The notes below the pieces were generated by a model, which did no database searches, was not told the origin of the DNA, and worked only from the letters and a program-made list of their open reading frames with translations. A program made the translations under genes and the position numbers. Positions 26,003-35,556 of a DNA stretch of 64,000 bases are shown here, piece by piece. Source of the stretch: Gemmatimonadaceae bacterium (GTDB lineage Bacteria > Gemmatimonadota > Gemmatimonadetes > Gemmatimonadales > Gemmatimonadaceae); the NCBI GenBank assembly GCA_019186945.1, contig JABAQJ010000017.1:62001-126000 (forward strand). Direction: 5' to 3'. Each line of letters opens with the position of its first letter. Within the stretch, counting starts at the first letter, position 1.

Positions 26003-27970
26003 CTATTTCGCGGCGTCGCCCTCCAGGTACGTGTAGCCCTCCAGCCCGGCCACGTACTCCGCGATGAAGGTATTCGCTTCCTGGCGGGTGAGACCCGGTG
26101 CCGAGGCCACCTTGCGCCGGAACGTGGTCAGCAGACCCGCAGAACTGAACTGCACGTAGTTGAGCACCTCCGTCACCGTGTCCCCGTGTACCAGGTGCGA
26201 GATGTCGTAGCCCCCATCGCGCATGCGGATATGGACGGCGTTCGTGTCGCCAAAGAGGTTGTGCAGGTCACCGAGGATTTCCTGATACGCGCCCGTCAGG
26301 AAGACGCCTAACACGTACTCCTCATCCTCGCGATACGTGTGAAGCTCGAGGCTCGGCCGGCCGTGCTTGTCGCCGACGAACCGGTCGATCTTGCCATCGG
26401 AGTCGCATGTGATGTCCTGCAGCGTGGCTCGGCGGTCCGGTCGCTCCGTATGACGATGGATGGGAATGATCGGAAAGAGATGATCGATCGCCCACGAGTC
26501 CGGTAACGACTGGAAGAGCGAGAAGTTGCAGAAGTAGCGATCGACGAGTGCCGCCGACACGTCCTTCGAGATCTCGTCGAAACCGTTGGCGCTCTCCTCG
26601 ATGTGCTGCGCGATCCGGTTCACCGTGGCGATATAGATCGTCTCCGCCATGGCGCGTTCGCGGAGCGTCATGACGCCAGCCGTGAACAGCTGCTGCGCCT
26701 TCTCCTTGTCGAACGTCGCGTCGTGATAGATTTCGATGATTTTCCGTCGCGCGAGCTTCTTCTTCGTGACCGCCCGGAAGTCCTCCATCATCTCCACGAG
26801 GAGCGCTGGCGCATCGTCTGTCAGATCCGGCAGCGTGGGATCCGCATGGGATTCGACGTCAATGACCTTGAGCAGGAGCAGGGCGTGATGAGCCGTCAGT
26901 GCGCGTCCCGATTCGCTGATCAGGTGCGGCATCGGCAGGTCGTGCTCGCGACACATCTCGGCGATCGTGTACACGACGTCCGAAGCGTATTCCTGCAGTG
27001 TGTAGTTGGCGCTGGCGTGCGATGTGGAGTTCGTGCCATCGTAATCGACGCCCAGGCCGCCACCGACGTCGACGTGCGTAATGTCGACTCCCAGCGTACG
27101 GAGTTCCGCGTAGAAGCGTGTGATCTCCTGCAGGGCCGCCTTGATGAAGCGGATGTCCGTGATCTGGCTTCCAAGATGGAAATGGATCAGCTTCAACACG
27201 TGGAGTTGATCGCGTTCGCGTAGTCGGTCGATCAGCTTGATCAACTCAGCCACGTTGAGGCCGAACTTGGATTTTTCGCCGCCGCTCTCTGCCCAGCGGC
27301 CCGCGCCTTCGGACGCCAGCTTGATGCGGACGCCGGCTGTCGGAACGACGCCGAGGTCGCGCGCCGCGTCGAGCAGAACATCGAGCTCGCTGAGTTGCTC
27401 GAGGACGATGAAGACGCGATGGCCAAGCTTCTGCCCCATGAGCGCAAGCCGCATGAACTCCTCGTCCTTGTAGCCGTTGCAGATGATGATGTGCTCGGCG
27501 GACTCCGAGAGACCGAGGACCGCCTGAAGCTCGGGCTTTGACCCGCACTCGAGCCCGACGCCATGGGTGATCCCGAACTCGACGATCTCCTCGACGACAT
27601 GGCGCTGCTGGTTCACTTTTATCGGGTACACCGTGGTGTAACCGCCGGTGTACTCGAACTCCCTGATCGCCGAATGAAACCGCTCGCTGAGTTGCTCGAT
27701 CCGCGTCTTGAGGATGTCGGAGAAACGGAGCAGGACCGGCAGCATCACGTTCTGCTGTTCCAGATCGCGCGAGAGTTCGAACAGGTCGATCGATGCGTCC
27801 GGGCGGTCGGGATCCGGACGCACGATCACATGTCCTTTCTCGTTGATGTCGAAGAAACCGACTCCCCACCCGTCGATATTGTAAAGCGCCTTCGATTGCT
27901 CGACCGTCCAAGTCGGCTGGGACGACGATACCTGTGCCGTGTCGTTCGGCGGAATGCGTGTGCTCGTCAT
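26003..27970 (-). CDS. speA: Biosynthetic arginine decarboxylase
   Basis: A 655-residue PLP enzyme, the usual length for SpeA, which turns arginine into agmatine for polyamine synthesis. The N-terminal part has YNIDGWGVGFFDINEKGHV. The PLP lysine lies in TVYPIKVNQQRHVV. Further marks are GLECGSKPEL, ICNGYKDEEF, HFHLGSQITDIR, DVGGGLGVDYDGT and SESGRALTAHHALL. ATG 27970 is the first in-frame start after the open frame that reaches 28099, and the sequence from there matches the family. It diverges from the epimerase-like gene across 163 bp. No agmatine-using enzyme is adjacent. Confidence 0.95.
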   Translation of the reverse strand: MTSTRIPPNDTAQVSSSQPTWTVEQSKALYNIDGWGVGFFDINEKGHVIVRPDPDRPDASIDLFELSRDLEQQNVMLPVLLRFSDILKTRIEQLSERFHSAIREFEYTGGYTTVYPIKVNQQRHVVEEIVEFGITHGVGLECGSKPELQAVLGLSESAEHIIICNGYKDEEFMRLALMGQKLGHRVFIVLEQLSELDVLLDAARDLGVVPTAGVRIKLASEGAGRWAESGGEKSKFGLNVAELIKLIDRLRERDQLHVLKLIHFHLGSQITDIRFIKAALQEITRFYAELRTLGVDITHVDVGGGLGVDYDGTNSTSHASANYTLQEYASDVVYTIAEMCREHDLPMPHLISESGRALTAHHALLLLKVIDVESHADPTLPDLTDDAPALLVEMMEDFRAVTKKKLARRKIIEIYHDATFDKEKAQQLFTAGVMTLRERAMAETIYIATVNRIAQHIEESANGFDEISKDVSAALVDRYFCNFSLFQSLPDSWAIDHLFPIIPIHRHTERPDRRATLQDITCDSDGKIDRFVGDKHGRPSLELHTYREDEEYVLGVFLTGAYQEILGDLHNLFGDTNAVHIRMRDGGYDISHLVHGDTVTEVLNYVQFSSAGLLTTFRRKVASAPGLTRQEANTFIAEYVAGLEGYTYLEGDAAK

Positions 27971-28133
27971 CGGCGTAAGTCTACAGCGCCTCGCTTCGTT
28001 TCGCGAAGCACGGCGTGATGGAACTTGCGCGCGGCCGCGCCAGTTTGCGTTCCCGCTCGATCGGGACTGTCGACGGGGCCGCGGCTGGGTGACTGGCACG
28101 TGACCTCGACACCGTAACGGCGACCGGACTTCG

Positions 28134-28808
28134 ATGGCTGCACTACATCACGTATTCGTTACCGGTGGGACGGGGTACCTCGGCTCGCGGCTGATACCAT
28201 TGCTGCTCTCGCGAGGCCACCGCGTTCGCGCGCTGGTGCGGGGAATCCGGCCGGCGCCCGCAGCGTGCGAAACGATCATCGGGGACGCGCTCGACGCGGC
28301 GACGTTCTCGGAGCGCGTCGCACCATGTGACACATTCGTACATCTTGTCGGCACTCCTCACCCGAGCCCCTCGAAAGCCGCTGAGTTCGAGCGCGTCGAC
28401 ATGGCATCGGTGCTGGCAGCGGTCGGGGCTGCCCGCGCCGGCGGCGTGACGCACTTCATCTACGTGAGTGTGGCGCGGCCGGCGGCGATCATGGCCGCAT
28501 ATGTGAGCGTGCGTGCACGAGGCGAGGCGACGATCCGTGAGGCGGGCATCCCCGCGACGTTCCTCCGGCCGTGGTACGTGCTGGGGCCCGGTCATCGCTG
28601 GCCACACGCGCTGGCCCCGCTCTACTGGGCGATGAAAGCGCTTCCGGCGACGCGCGAGACGGCGCAGCGACTCGACCTCGTCACGCTTCCCAGGATGCTC
28701 GGAGCTCTCGTGCAGGCGGTGGAGTCGCCGCCTGCGGAGTCGCCCAGGATCTGGGACGTGCCACGACTGCGGCTCGCACCTGCACTACAGCCGCCCCGAG
28801 TCCGATGA
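28134..28808 (+). CDS. NAD(P)-binding epimerase/NmrA-like protein
   Basis: A 224-residue short-chain, extended-type Rossmann protein. The dinucleotide loop VFVTGGTGYLGSRLIPLLLS is at residues 7-26. FVHLVGTPHP and THFIYVSVARPAAIM follow, with serine in place but the YxxxK pair replaced (AYVSVRARGEA keeps a Tyr but no lysine), as in NmrA/NDUFA9-like members that bind but may not oxidise. It ends LRPWYVLGPGHRWPHAL with a proline-rich tail. Such proteins often act in complex assembly or redox sensing. Its 3' end overlaps the S9 peptidase gene by 24 bases. Confidence 0.85.
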   Translation: MAALHHVFVTGGTGYLGSRLIPLLLSRGHRVRALVRGIRPAPAACETIIGDALDAATFSERVAPCDTFVHLVGTPHPSPSKAAEFERVDMASVLAAVGAARAGGVTHFIYVSVARPAAIMAAYVSVRARGEATIREAGIPATFLRPWYVLGPGHRWPHALAPLYWAMKALPATRETAQRLDLVTLPRMLGALVQAVESPPAESPRIWDVPRLRLAPALQPPRVR

Positions 28809-31637
28809 GCCCGGCGCAACCTTGGGAGAAGCGAGTTGATCGCGTCCCTTCTCCAGGAACGGGATCCCCTTCACCATCCAGTCCGGGGCTGGAGCGCCTT
28901 TGAGCTTGGTGGCGAAGAACTGCTGCATGCGCAGATCCACATCCTTCTGATTTGCGCGCTTTCGCGGATTGTGGACATCGCCGTTGTAGGTGATGAAGTA
29001 CACTTCCTTGCCCAGGCGGCGCAGACCGACGAACAGTTCGATCCCCTGATACCATGGTACCGCGTCATCGGCGTCGTTATGCATGAAGAAGACCGGCGTG
29101 GTCACGCGATCGAGCTGGAAGAGCGGCGAGTTCTCGAGATAGCGCATCGGGTACTCCCAGAGCGAACCGCCGATTCTGCTCTGCGTGTGCTCGTACTGGA
29201 ACGCGCGGGCGAGACCCGAGCCCCAGCGGATCCCGCCGTACGCACTCGTCATGTTGGCGACCGGTGCGTTCGGGACTGCCGCCGCGAACATGCTGGTCTG
29301 GGTGATGAGATAGGCCGTCTGATAACCACCCCACGATTGCCCCGCGAGCCCGATCGCGCCTGGCTCGACGAATCCGCGCGCGACCAGCGACTGCACGCCC
29401 GGCAGGATGCTCTTGACGGCGCTCGGCCCCGGCCAGCCGGGTTCGTAGACGATGTCCGGGAAGAAAACGAGATAACCTAACGATGTGTAGACGGACGGGT
29501 TAATGACGTTGCGACCCGTGGGAGCGTTGTAGTTGTGCAGCCCATCGGAGAGACGCTCGTAGTAGTAGACGATCATCGGGTACCTGCGCGACGGATCGAA
29601 TCCCTCGGGCCGATACAGGAGACCCTGCAGGGGAATGCCGTCGTCGCTCCGCCACGAAACCAGTTCCACACTCGGCCACAGGTATTCCTGTTGCTGCGGA
29701 TTAGCATTCGAGATCTTCACGAGGTCCGTCAGCGACGATCCCGCCCACAGATCGGGGAACTCGGCAACCGTCTGTTCCGTAAGCAGCAACCGGTCTGCGT
29801 GACGGGCCCGCTGCGGCATGCCGAAGTTCCGGTCCGCCATGATGATGGATTCCGGCGCCCGCGTGCCATCGAGCCGATCGCGGTAGAAGCCGCTCGCCTT
29901 CGTCTTCTCGTTGAACGCGCGCAGCAGCAACGGCGCGCCCGGATCGATGTATCGATCCTCGGGGTCGAGGTCTACTACGCGAAGCGCCGTCTGCGATCGC
30001 ACGCCGGCCGAATCCGTAACGACGTGCGGCGCGCGCTGTCCCGATGGATCCAGTTCCCAGACATCGTAACGATCGTACACGAGCACGCTCCGATCGCCAC
30101 GCGTCCATCCGGCTACGCCGTATGGCGGTGGAGTGTCCGGCTGATCGAACAACTCGTTCGAGAAACAAACACCCTTGAGTGCGCCCGTCAGATCGACCGT
30201 CTTCGCGGTCGCGACGTGGTAGGCGTTCCAGCGATCGTTCTGGAACCAGAGAATATACCGGCCTCCAGGCGAGAGCGTGGCGTTGAACTCGACCTTGCTC
30301 GCAACCTTGCTCGTGCGGCCCGCGGTCGGGTCAGTTACATAGACATCGCTGCCACCTTCGCCCCACATCGCCTCGACCATGTATGGAACCGGGGTGACCT
30401 GGAGTGCCACGCGCCCATCGTCGCTCACCTGGGCTGTCGGCATGGAGTCGTTCGCCAGACGCACGACCTTGCGCGACTTCACGTCGAACCATGCTGCGAA
30501 CGTTCGATCACGATCGCGCGCCGCCTCGAGCCGCTGCTGAGGTTGCAAGCGGTCGTCTTTCCAATTCCACAGATCAAACACAGCCTTGTCAGCCAATGAA
30601 TCGGCCGGAATCGAATCGCGTGGCGTGGGTGCGATACCGAACACGAGAGCGCTACCATCGCGAACGAACTCCAGGCGTCCCTTGTCTGAGGCGTTGAGGC
30701 CATCGATCTGGCCGGGCGCGACAATGGCTATGGCGTTCGGTTCCTTCGTCGCCGCGTAGAACGCCGTGAATCGCGGCTTCTCGGTCCGAAACTCGTCGCG
30801 ATTGGACAGGAATGCCACCGCAGTCCCGTTCCGATCGATCGTCACCTGCCTATAGTCCCCTTCCCCGCTCATCACCGTCGCAACAGCGCCACCGGGCAAC
30901 GATCGGAGGTAGACGCCATCCGATCCCGGAGTTCGCGATGTGACCGCATAGGCAAGGAACCTGGCGGAGTCGTCGAAAACGTAGCTGACGACATCCGGGA
31001 CGCGGACCTCGCTGCCGTCGGACTGATCGCGAATCACCAGTACCGAGCCGTAGTCGCGCCGCTTCCGGTTCGGGGTCCCCTCCCCCTGCGTTCCGCCTGC
31101 GCTGTCGCGCGGCGCCTCGTCGGCTTCGAGCAGGTAGGCCAGGTATCGCCCAGACTCGCGCGGCTGCCGGAACGAGCGAACCCGAGGGATGGCGATCGCC
31201 CGTCCAGTCGCCAGCTCCATCACCGTCAGCGACGCTTTCGGTTGCTGCGAAGCCGGCTTCCGGTCGCGCCGTGCCTGGTCGAACTCCGCCTTTGGGGCGT
31301 AACCGAGGAACGCCAGGAACTTCGAGTCCGCGCTGAACTGGGCCGGGGCGGCGACGAACGGAGAGTCCACCGTCACGGACATGATGGGTCTGCCGGTCCA
31401 GCCGCGCGCCACACGATACTCTGTGCTGCCTTCCGTCGCGCGCACGATCACTTCGCCGTCTCCGACCACCGGAGAGAGAGTGTAGGCAGCCCAGCGGCCG
31501 TCAGGAGATAGCGACGAACCAGAGATCGTGCGCCAGGAATCGTAAGTGTCCTGCGTCAGAACTCGCTTTCCGGATTGAGCATCGAGCGGCAGAGCGGCGA
31601 GTGCGAGCGCGAGAAACAGCCAGGCAGCGAAGCGCAT
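28785..31637 (-). CDS. Secreted S9 family prolyl oligopeptidase-like peptidase
   Basis: A 950-residue protein. The signal peptide is MRFAAWLFLALALAALPLDA, cleaved near DAQ. Residues 30-640 form a beta-propeller with repeated SPDGRW, SADSKFLAFL and GRYILWFQND strands. The C-terminal alpha/beta hydrolase has the nucleophile in GLAGQSWGGYQTAYL, the aspartate in MHNDADDAVPWYQG and the histidine in GDVHNPRKRANQKD. It should cleave short peptides in the periplasm or outside. ATG 31637 starts at the signal peptide. It overlaps the convergent epimerase gene by 24 bases and diverges from the CstB-like gene over only 33 bases. Confidence 0.94.
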   Translation of the reverse strand: MRFAAWLFLALALAALPLDAQSGKRVLTQDTYDSWRTISGSSLSPDGRWAAYTLSPVVGDGEVIVRATEGSTEYRVARGWTGRPIMSVTVDSPFVAAPAQFSADSKFLAFLGYAPKAEFDQARRDRKPASQQPKASLTVMELATGRAIAIPRVRSFRQPRESGRYLAYLLEADEAPRDSAGGTQGEGTPNRKRRDYGSVLVIRDQSDGSEVRVPDVVSYVFDDSARFLAYAVTSRTPGSDGVYLRSLPGGAVATVMSGEGDYRQVTIDRNGTAVAFLSNRDEFRTEKPRFTAFYAATKEPNAIAIVAPGQIDGLNASDKGRLEFVRDGSALVFGIAPTPRDSIPADSLADKAVFDLWNWKDDRLQPQQRLEAARDRDRTFAAWFDVKSRKVVRLANDSMPTAQVSDDGRVALQVTPVPYMVEAMWGEGGSDVYVTDPTAGRTSKVASKVEFNATLSPGGRYILWFQNDRWNAYHVATAKTVDLTGALKGVCFSNELFDQPDTPPPYGVAGWTRGDRSVLVYDRYDVWELDPSGQRAPHVVTDSAGVRSQTALRVVDLDPEDRYIDPGAPLLLRAFNEKTKASGFYRDRLDGTRAPESIIMADRNFGMPQRARHADRLLLTEQTVAEFPDLWAGSSLTDLVKISNANPQQQEYLWPSVELVSWRSDDGIPLQGLLYRPEGFDPSRRYPMIVYYYERLSDGLHNYNAPTGRNVINPSVYTSLGYLVFFPDIVYEPGWPGPSAVKSILPGVQSLVARGFVEPGAIGLAGQSWGGYQTAYLITQTSMFAAAVPNAPVANMTSAYGGIRWGSGLARAFQYEHTQSRIGGSLWEYPMRYLENSPLFQLDRVTTPVFFMHNDADDAVPWYQGIELFVGLRRLGKEVYFITYNGDVHNPRKRANQKDVDLRMQQFFATKLKGAPAPDWMVKGIPFLEKGRDQLASPKVAPGSSDSGRL

Positions 31638-31670
31638 AGTCGACGCGGAGAGAGGGTACGGGAGATGAAG

Positions 31671-33224
31671 ATGCAAGGGCTGGTATGGGCTCCAGCGATC
31701 GGTCAGCTTTCGGGGCCTCGAGGTCCGCTACGCAGGTCACGTGCCCCCCGTTGGAGTTTCCGTCCCTTGCTGATCAGGCGATTCTATCACGACGGCCTCG
31801 CACAAGCGAGCTATCTGGTCGGGTGCCAGCGCACCGGCGAGGCGCTCGTCATCGATCCGAACCGCGACATCGACGGGTACCTTGCGGCTGCAACCAAGCA
31901 TGGTCTTCGCGTCAGCCACGTCACGGAGACTCACATTCACGCCGACTACCTGTCTGGCAGCCGCGAACTGGCAGCGCACGCGGGCGCACGGCTCCTTCTG
32001 TCCGCCGAAGGAGGCAGTGACTGGCAGTACGGGTACGCCGCGCAGGCTGGCGCAATGCTCCTCCGCGACGGTGACGCGTTCGACGTTGGCTCGGTGCATT
32101 TCGATGTCGTCCATACGCCGGGCCATACGCCGGAGCACCTCACCTTCGTCGTCACGGACACGGCCACGGCCTCCCACCCAATCGGCGCATTCACGGGGGA
32201 CTTCCTGTTCGTCGGGGACGTGGGGCGACCGGATCTGCTCGAGCGAGCCGCGGCTATCGCCGGCACGATGCGTAGCAGTGCCGCCCAGCTGTTCGGATCG
32301 TTGCAGCGTTTCGCCAAGCGCTATCCCGACCATCTGCAGATCTGGCCGGGGCATGGCGCCGGCTCTGCCTGCGGCAAGGCGTTAGGTGCGGTCCCGCAGA
32401 GTACGCTCGGGTACGAAAAACTCGTGAACTGGGCGTTCGCCGGTCACGATGAGGCGACATTTATCGAGAGCGTGCTCGAGGGACAGCCGGATCCGCCCGT
32501 ATACTTCGCAACCATGAAGCGGTTGAACCGCGATGGACCGCCATCGCTGGGTGCGGCTCCTCGACTGTCCCGCCAGCCGGCGGCGACACTGGACTCCGTG
32601 CTGGCACAGGGCGGCGTCGTGGTCGACGTCCGGCCGCACGCCGAGTATTCCGCCGGTAACGTTCCAGGGACGCTCAACATCCCCCTGGCCAGATCCTTCG
32701 TGACCTGGGCCGGCTGGTTGCTTCCGTTCGATGTCGATATCTACCTCCTGGCTCGCGACTACAGCGATGAGCGCATCCGTGCCGCCTGTGCAGAGTTGTC
32801 GATGATCGGACTGGATCGAGTAGCTGGCTGGTTCGGTGCAGACGCGATGTCGGACTGGGAACGGCAACACGGCGGGTTGGACACGGTACCCCAGGTCACC
32901 ACGATGGAGCTGGCGGAAAGGATGGCCACGGACGCCTTGCCACCCCGGGTGCTCGATGTCCGAGCGGACGACGAGCGATCGGGGGGGCACATCCCCGGCG
33001 CACTGCACATCCCGTTAGGCAGACTGCGCGAACGTCTGCCCTCGCTCGGACTCACCGGTAGCGAGTCGGTCGTCGTTCAGTGCCAGGGAGGAAGCAGGTC
33101 TGTCATCGCCGCCAGCCTGCTGCGTGGCCGTGGCATCCCGGCGGCGAACCTCCACGGCGGAATGACCGAATGGGTGCGCGAGGGGCATCGGGTCGTGCAG
33201 GACGAAGCGATCACGACGGGATAG
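31671..33224 (+). CDS. CstB-like persulfide dioxygenase with two rhodanese domains
   Basis: A 517-residue protein. A metallo-beta-lactamase domain (about residues 37-280) has FYHDGLAQASYLVGCQRTGE, the metal motif THIHADYLSGSREL and HTPGHTPEHLTF, as in ETHE1-type persulfide dioxygenases. A first rhodanese domain follows (DVRPHAEYSAGNVPG) but its catalytic loop reads LLARDYSDER with no cysteine. The second (about 415-515) has VVQCQGGSRSVIA with the active cysteine. This order matches CstB, which oxidises persulfides to thiosulfate during sulfide detoxification. ATG 31671 is chosen by GGGAG 6 bases upstream; it leaves a basic 37-residue leader that homologues lack. Confidence 0.9.
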   Translation: MQGLVWAPAIGQLSGPRGPLRRSRAPRWSFRPLLIRRFYHDGLAQASYLVGCQRTGEALVIDPNRDIDGYLAAATKHGLRVSHVTETHIHADYLSGSRELAAHAGARLLLSAEGGSDWQYGYAAQAGAMLLRDGDAFDVGSVHFDVVHTPGHTPEHLTFVVTDTATASHPIGAFTGDFLFVGDVGRPDLLERAAAIAGTMRSSAAQLFGSLQRFAKRYPDHLQIWPGHGAGSACGKALGAVPQSTLGYEKLVNWAFAGHDEATFIESVLEGQPDPPVYFATMKRLNRDGPPSLGAAPRLSRQPAATLDSVLAQGGVVVDVRPHAEYSAGNVPGTLNIPLARSFVTWAGWLLPFDVDIYLLARDYSDERIRAACAELSMIGLDRVAGWFGADAMSDWERQHGGLDTVPQVTTMELAERMATDALPPRVLDVRADDERSGGHIPGALHIPLGRLRERLPSLGLTGSESVVVQCQGGSRSVIAASLLRGRGIPAANLHGGMTEWVREGHRVVQDEAITTG

Positions 33225-33233
33225 CGGAAACCA

Positions 33234-33848
33234 ATGAGACGACTGCTCGGGTACTTCCTCAGAGGACTCGTCTTCCTGGCCCCGGTGGCTGTGACGGTCT
33301 ACGTGTGCGTGGTGGCGTTCACGACCATCGACGGCTGGCTCGGCATCGCTATTCCCGGTGTGGGCTTTCTGGCGACTATCGGACTGATCACGCTATTCGG
33401 ATTCCTCACCTCCAACCTGCTGACCCGCGGCGTCCTGACGTTGCTGGATCGCTCGCTCGAGCGACTTCCGTTCGTGCGGTTGCTGTATACGGCCACCAAG
33501 GATCTCGTCGGCGCCGTCGTCGGCGACAAGCGCAAGTTCGACAAGCCGGTTCTCGTGCAGATGCACGAGAACGACACCGGACTCACGCTTGGGTTCATGA
33601 CGCACGAATCGGCCGAGCGACTGGGGCTGGAAGGCTACGTATCCGTGTATCTGCCGTTCTCGTACAGCGTAGCCGGCCGCGTCTATCTCTTTCCATCGCA
33701 CGTAGTATTCCCGGTGGACGCCAGTAGCGCGGACGTCATGGCATTCATCGTGGCCGGCGGCGTACCGGCGATTCCGGAGGTCGGTTCGCCGCCGAGCCTT
33801 CCGCCGGGATTTCCGGTGCGCGCAGCTAGTCGCGCAAGCGACGAATAG
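33234..33848 (+). CDS. DUF502 membrane protein
   Basis: A 204-residue protein with two membrane helices (GYFLRGLVFLAPVAVTVYVC near residue 6 and GVGFLATIGLITLFGFLT near 42), then a soluble domain. Family marks are PFVRLLYTATKDLVGAVVGD, DKPVLVQM, LGFMTHE, YLPFSYSVAGRVYLFPS and the acid-poor C-terminal proline tail. DUF502 proteins are widespread in bacteria; their role is not known to me, though they are often thought of as membrane-shape or stress proteins. It begins 9 bases after the CstB-like stop and is probably cotranscribed with it. Confidence 0.9.
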   Translation: MRRLLGYFLRGLVFLAPVAVTVYVCVVAFTTIDGWLGIAIPGVGFLATIGLITLFGFLTSNLLTRGVLTLLDRSLERLPFVRLLYTATKDLVGAVVGDKRKFDKPVLVQMHENDTGLTLGFMTHESAERLGLEGYVSVYLPFSYSVAGRVYLFPSHVVFPVDASSADVMAFIVAGGVPAIPEVGSPPSLPPGFPVRAASRASDE

Positions 33849-34211
33849 TCGCTCCTCGTGAACGATACCGCGTCGTCAGTGCCAGCAAACGATGCAGCAG
33901 TGGCAGCGCTATCCTCGGCAATGCCCGCCGTCCCTTCGTTGCAGGTGGCGAGTTGACGGCGCTCCCTTGCGTCGGCCGGCTGGGCCACCGTGCCCACGGG
34001 CGGAGTCGGCAGCCGCTCGGCGAGTCGCCGGAGAGTTGACGAAGATTCAGGGATGCAGTGCGCGCCGTGTCGGTGCGAGGCAGATTGGTGCCACGCGATG
34101 GCAATCCTTAGGCCGATGCACGCATCAGGTAGCGCAACGTATCGAAGCACCGCAATTTCCAGACGCGCCTTCAGGCGCCGAGGATCCCGTACGCTTCCCC
34201 ATCGTTCTGTC
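33849..34211. other. 363-bp gap without a convincing gene
   Basis: Open frames exist on both strands (for example 33892-34230 plus) but none starts at a ribosome site, shows a family pattern or has codon use like its neighbours. A small hairpin, GCGCC-TTCA-GGCGC, lies at 34165-34178. The promoter of the amidohydrolase gene at 34212 should lie near its right end, but no clear boxes were found. Confidence 0.5.
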
Positions 34212-35543
34212 ATGCGCCGTTTCGTTCTGACGTCGTTGCTCGGACTTACCGCAATCGTTCCGGCGTCGGCGCAGAGTGCCTCCCCGGCCGCCTCATCACC
34301 AATCCTTCTGCGGCCCGCCAGGGTATTCGATGGCGTGAGCGACGGGTCGCGCGAGGGACTGGTGGTCCTGATAGACGGCGACCGCATCAAGGCGATCGGC
34401 TCCGCCACGGATATTACCGTGGGGAAGGACGCGAGGATCATCGACCTTCCTGGACTCACCCTGCTGCCCGGCCTGATCGACGCCCATTCCCATGTCCTGC
34501 TGCACCCGTATAACGAGGCCAGCTGGGACGATCAGGTTCTCCACGAACCGTTAGGCATGCGCGTCGCGCGTGCCACGGTGCATTTGCGCCAAACGCTGTT
34601 GGCGGGTTTCACCACACTGCGAGACCTGGGCACCGAAGGCGCCGGCTACGCCGACGTTGGGCTCAAGCGGGCTGTGGAGGCGGGCGTCATCCCGGGCCCA
34701 AGACTGCTCGTCACGACCCGGGCGATCGTGGGAAAGGGAAGCTATGGACCGAAGGGTTTCGTTCCGGAGATGGACATCATCCAGGGAGCCGAAGAGGCTG
34801 GCAACGCCGATGAGCTCGTGAAGGTCGTGCGCGATCAGATCAGCCGCGGGGCCGACTGGATCAAGGTGTACGCTGATTACCGTTGGGGGCCAAACGGAGA
34901 GACTCGTCCGGCATTCACGCAAGAGGAGTTGCGCCGGGCGGTAGAAGTCGCCGAAAGCAGCGGTCGTCACGTTGTGGTGCATGCGAGCAGCCCTGAAGCG
35001 ATCCGACGCGCCGTCGAAGCTGGAGTGGTGAACGTCGAGCACGGCGATGGCGCGACCGCCGAAACGTTCGCGCTGATGGCAAGCAGGGGTGTAGTGTTCG
35101 GACCGACGCTGGCAGCGGGAGATGCAGTGACGCGCTATCGCGGATGGCGGCGCGGCGCCGAGAGCGATCCGCCGCGGATCGCCGAGAAGCGTGCCAGCTT
35201 CAAGCTTGCGCTCGCGTCCGGCGTCTCGTTCCTCAACTCGAGCGACGTGGGCGTGTTCACGCACGGCGAGAACTACCGCGAACTTGAGTTGCTCGTGGAC
35301 TATGGAATGACGCCGCTCCAGGCTGTGCGGACAGCCACCTCCGGGACTGCACGCGGTCTGCATCTGCAGGAGTCGTTAGGTGCGGTGAAGCCTGGCCTGC
35401 TTGCGGACCTGATCGCCGTCGATGGTGATCCGACCAGCGACATTACCGCCACGCAACGTGTACGTTTCGTCATGAAGGGCGGGACCGTGTTCCGTGTGCC
35501 TGCCGATGGCGCCAACCCCCGAACGCCCGACCACCCTCGTTGA
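34212..35543 (+). CDS. Secreted metal-dependent amidohydrolase (imidazolonepropionase-like)
   Basis: A 443-residue protein. The signal peptide MRRFVLTSLLGLTAIVPASA is cut before QS. The urease-type barrel has LLPGLIDAHSHVLLHP (HxH), a lysine in ADWIKVYADYRW, VVHASS and NVEHGDG histidines, and NSSDVGVF with the catalytic aspartate. The closing strand is KPGLLADLIAVDGDPTSDIT, typical of secreted dipeptidase or prolidase-like and imidazolonepropionase-like amidohydrolases. The likely substrate is a dipeptide or ring amide. It stands 13 bases before the next gene on the same strand. Two CGTTAGGY motifs occur in it. Confidence 0.92.
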   Translation: MRRFVLTSLLGLTAIVPASAQSASPAASSPILLRPARVFDGVSDGSREGLVVLIDGDRIKAIGSATDITVGKDARIIDLPGLTLLPGLIDAHSHVLLHPYNEASWDDQVLHEPLGMRVARATVHLRQTLLAGFTTLRDLGTEGAGYADVGLKRAVEAGVIPGPRLLVTTRAIVGKGSYGPKGFVPEMDIIQGAEEAGNADELVKVVRDQISRGADWIKVYADYRWGPNGETRPAFTQEELRRAVEVAESSGRHVVVHASSPEAIRRAVEAGVVNVEHGDGATAETFALMASRGVVFGPTLAAGDAVTRYRGWRRGAESDPPRIAEKRASFKLALASGVSFLNSSDVGVFTHGENYRELELLVDYGMTPLQAVRTATSGTARGLHLQESLGAVKPGLLADLIAVDGDPTSDITATQRVRFVMKGGTVFRVPADGANPRTPDHPR

Positions 35544-35556
35544 TGCGCTTGTCGCC

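Noticed and set aside
29535-30599. Plus-strand open frame of 354 residues inside the S9 peptidase gene
   Set aside because: The minus strand encodes a complete S9 enzyme with catalytic triad. The plus frame lacks a start site and known motifs.
33892-34230. Plus-strand 112-residue open frame in the 363-bp gap
   Set aside because: No ribosome site, no family match, and composition unlike its neighbours. It also runs into the amidohydrolase signal peptide in another frame.
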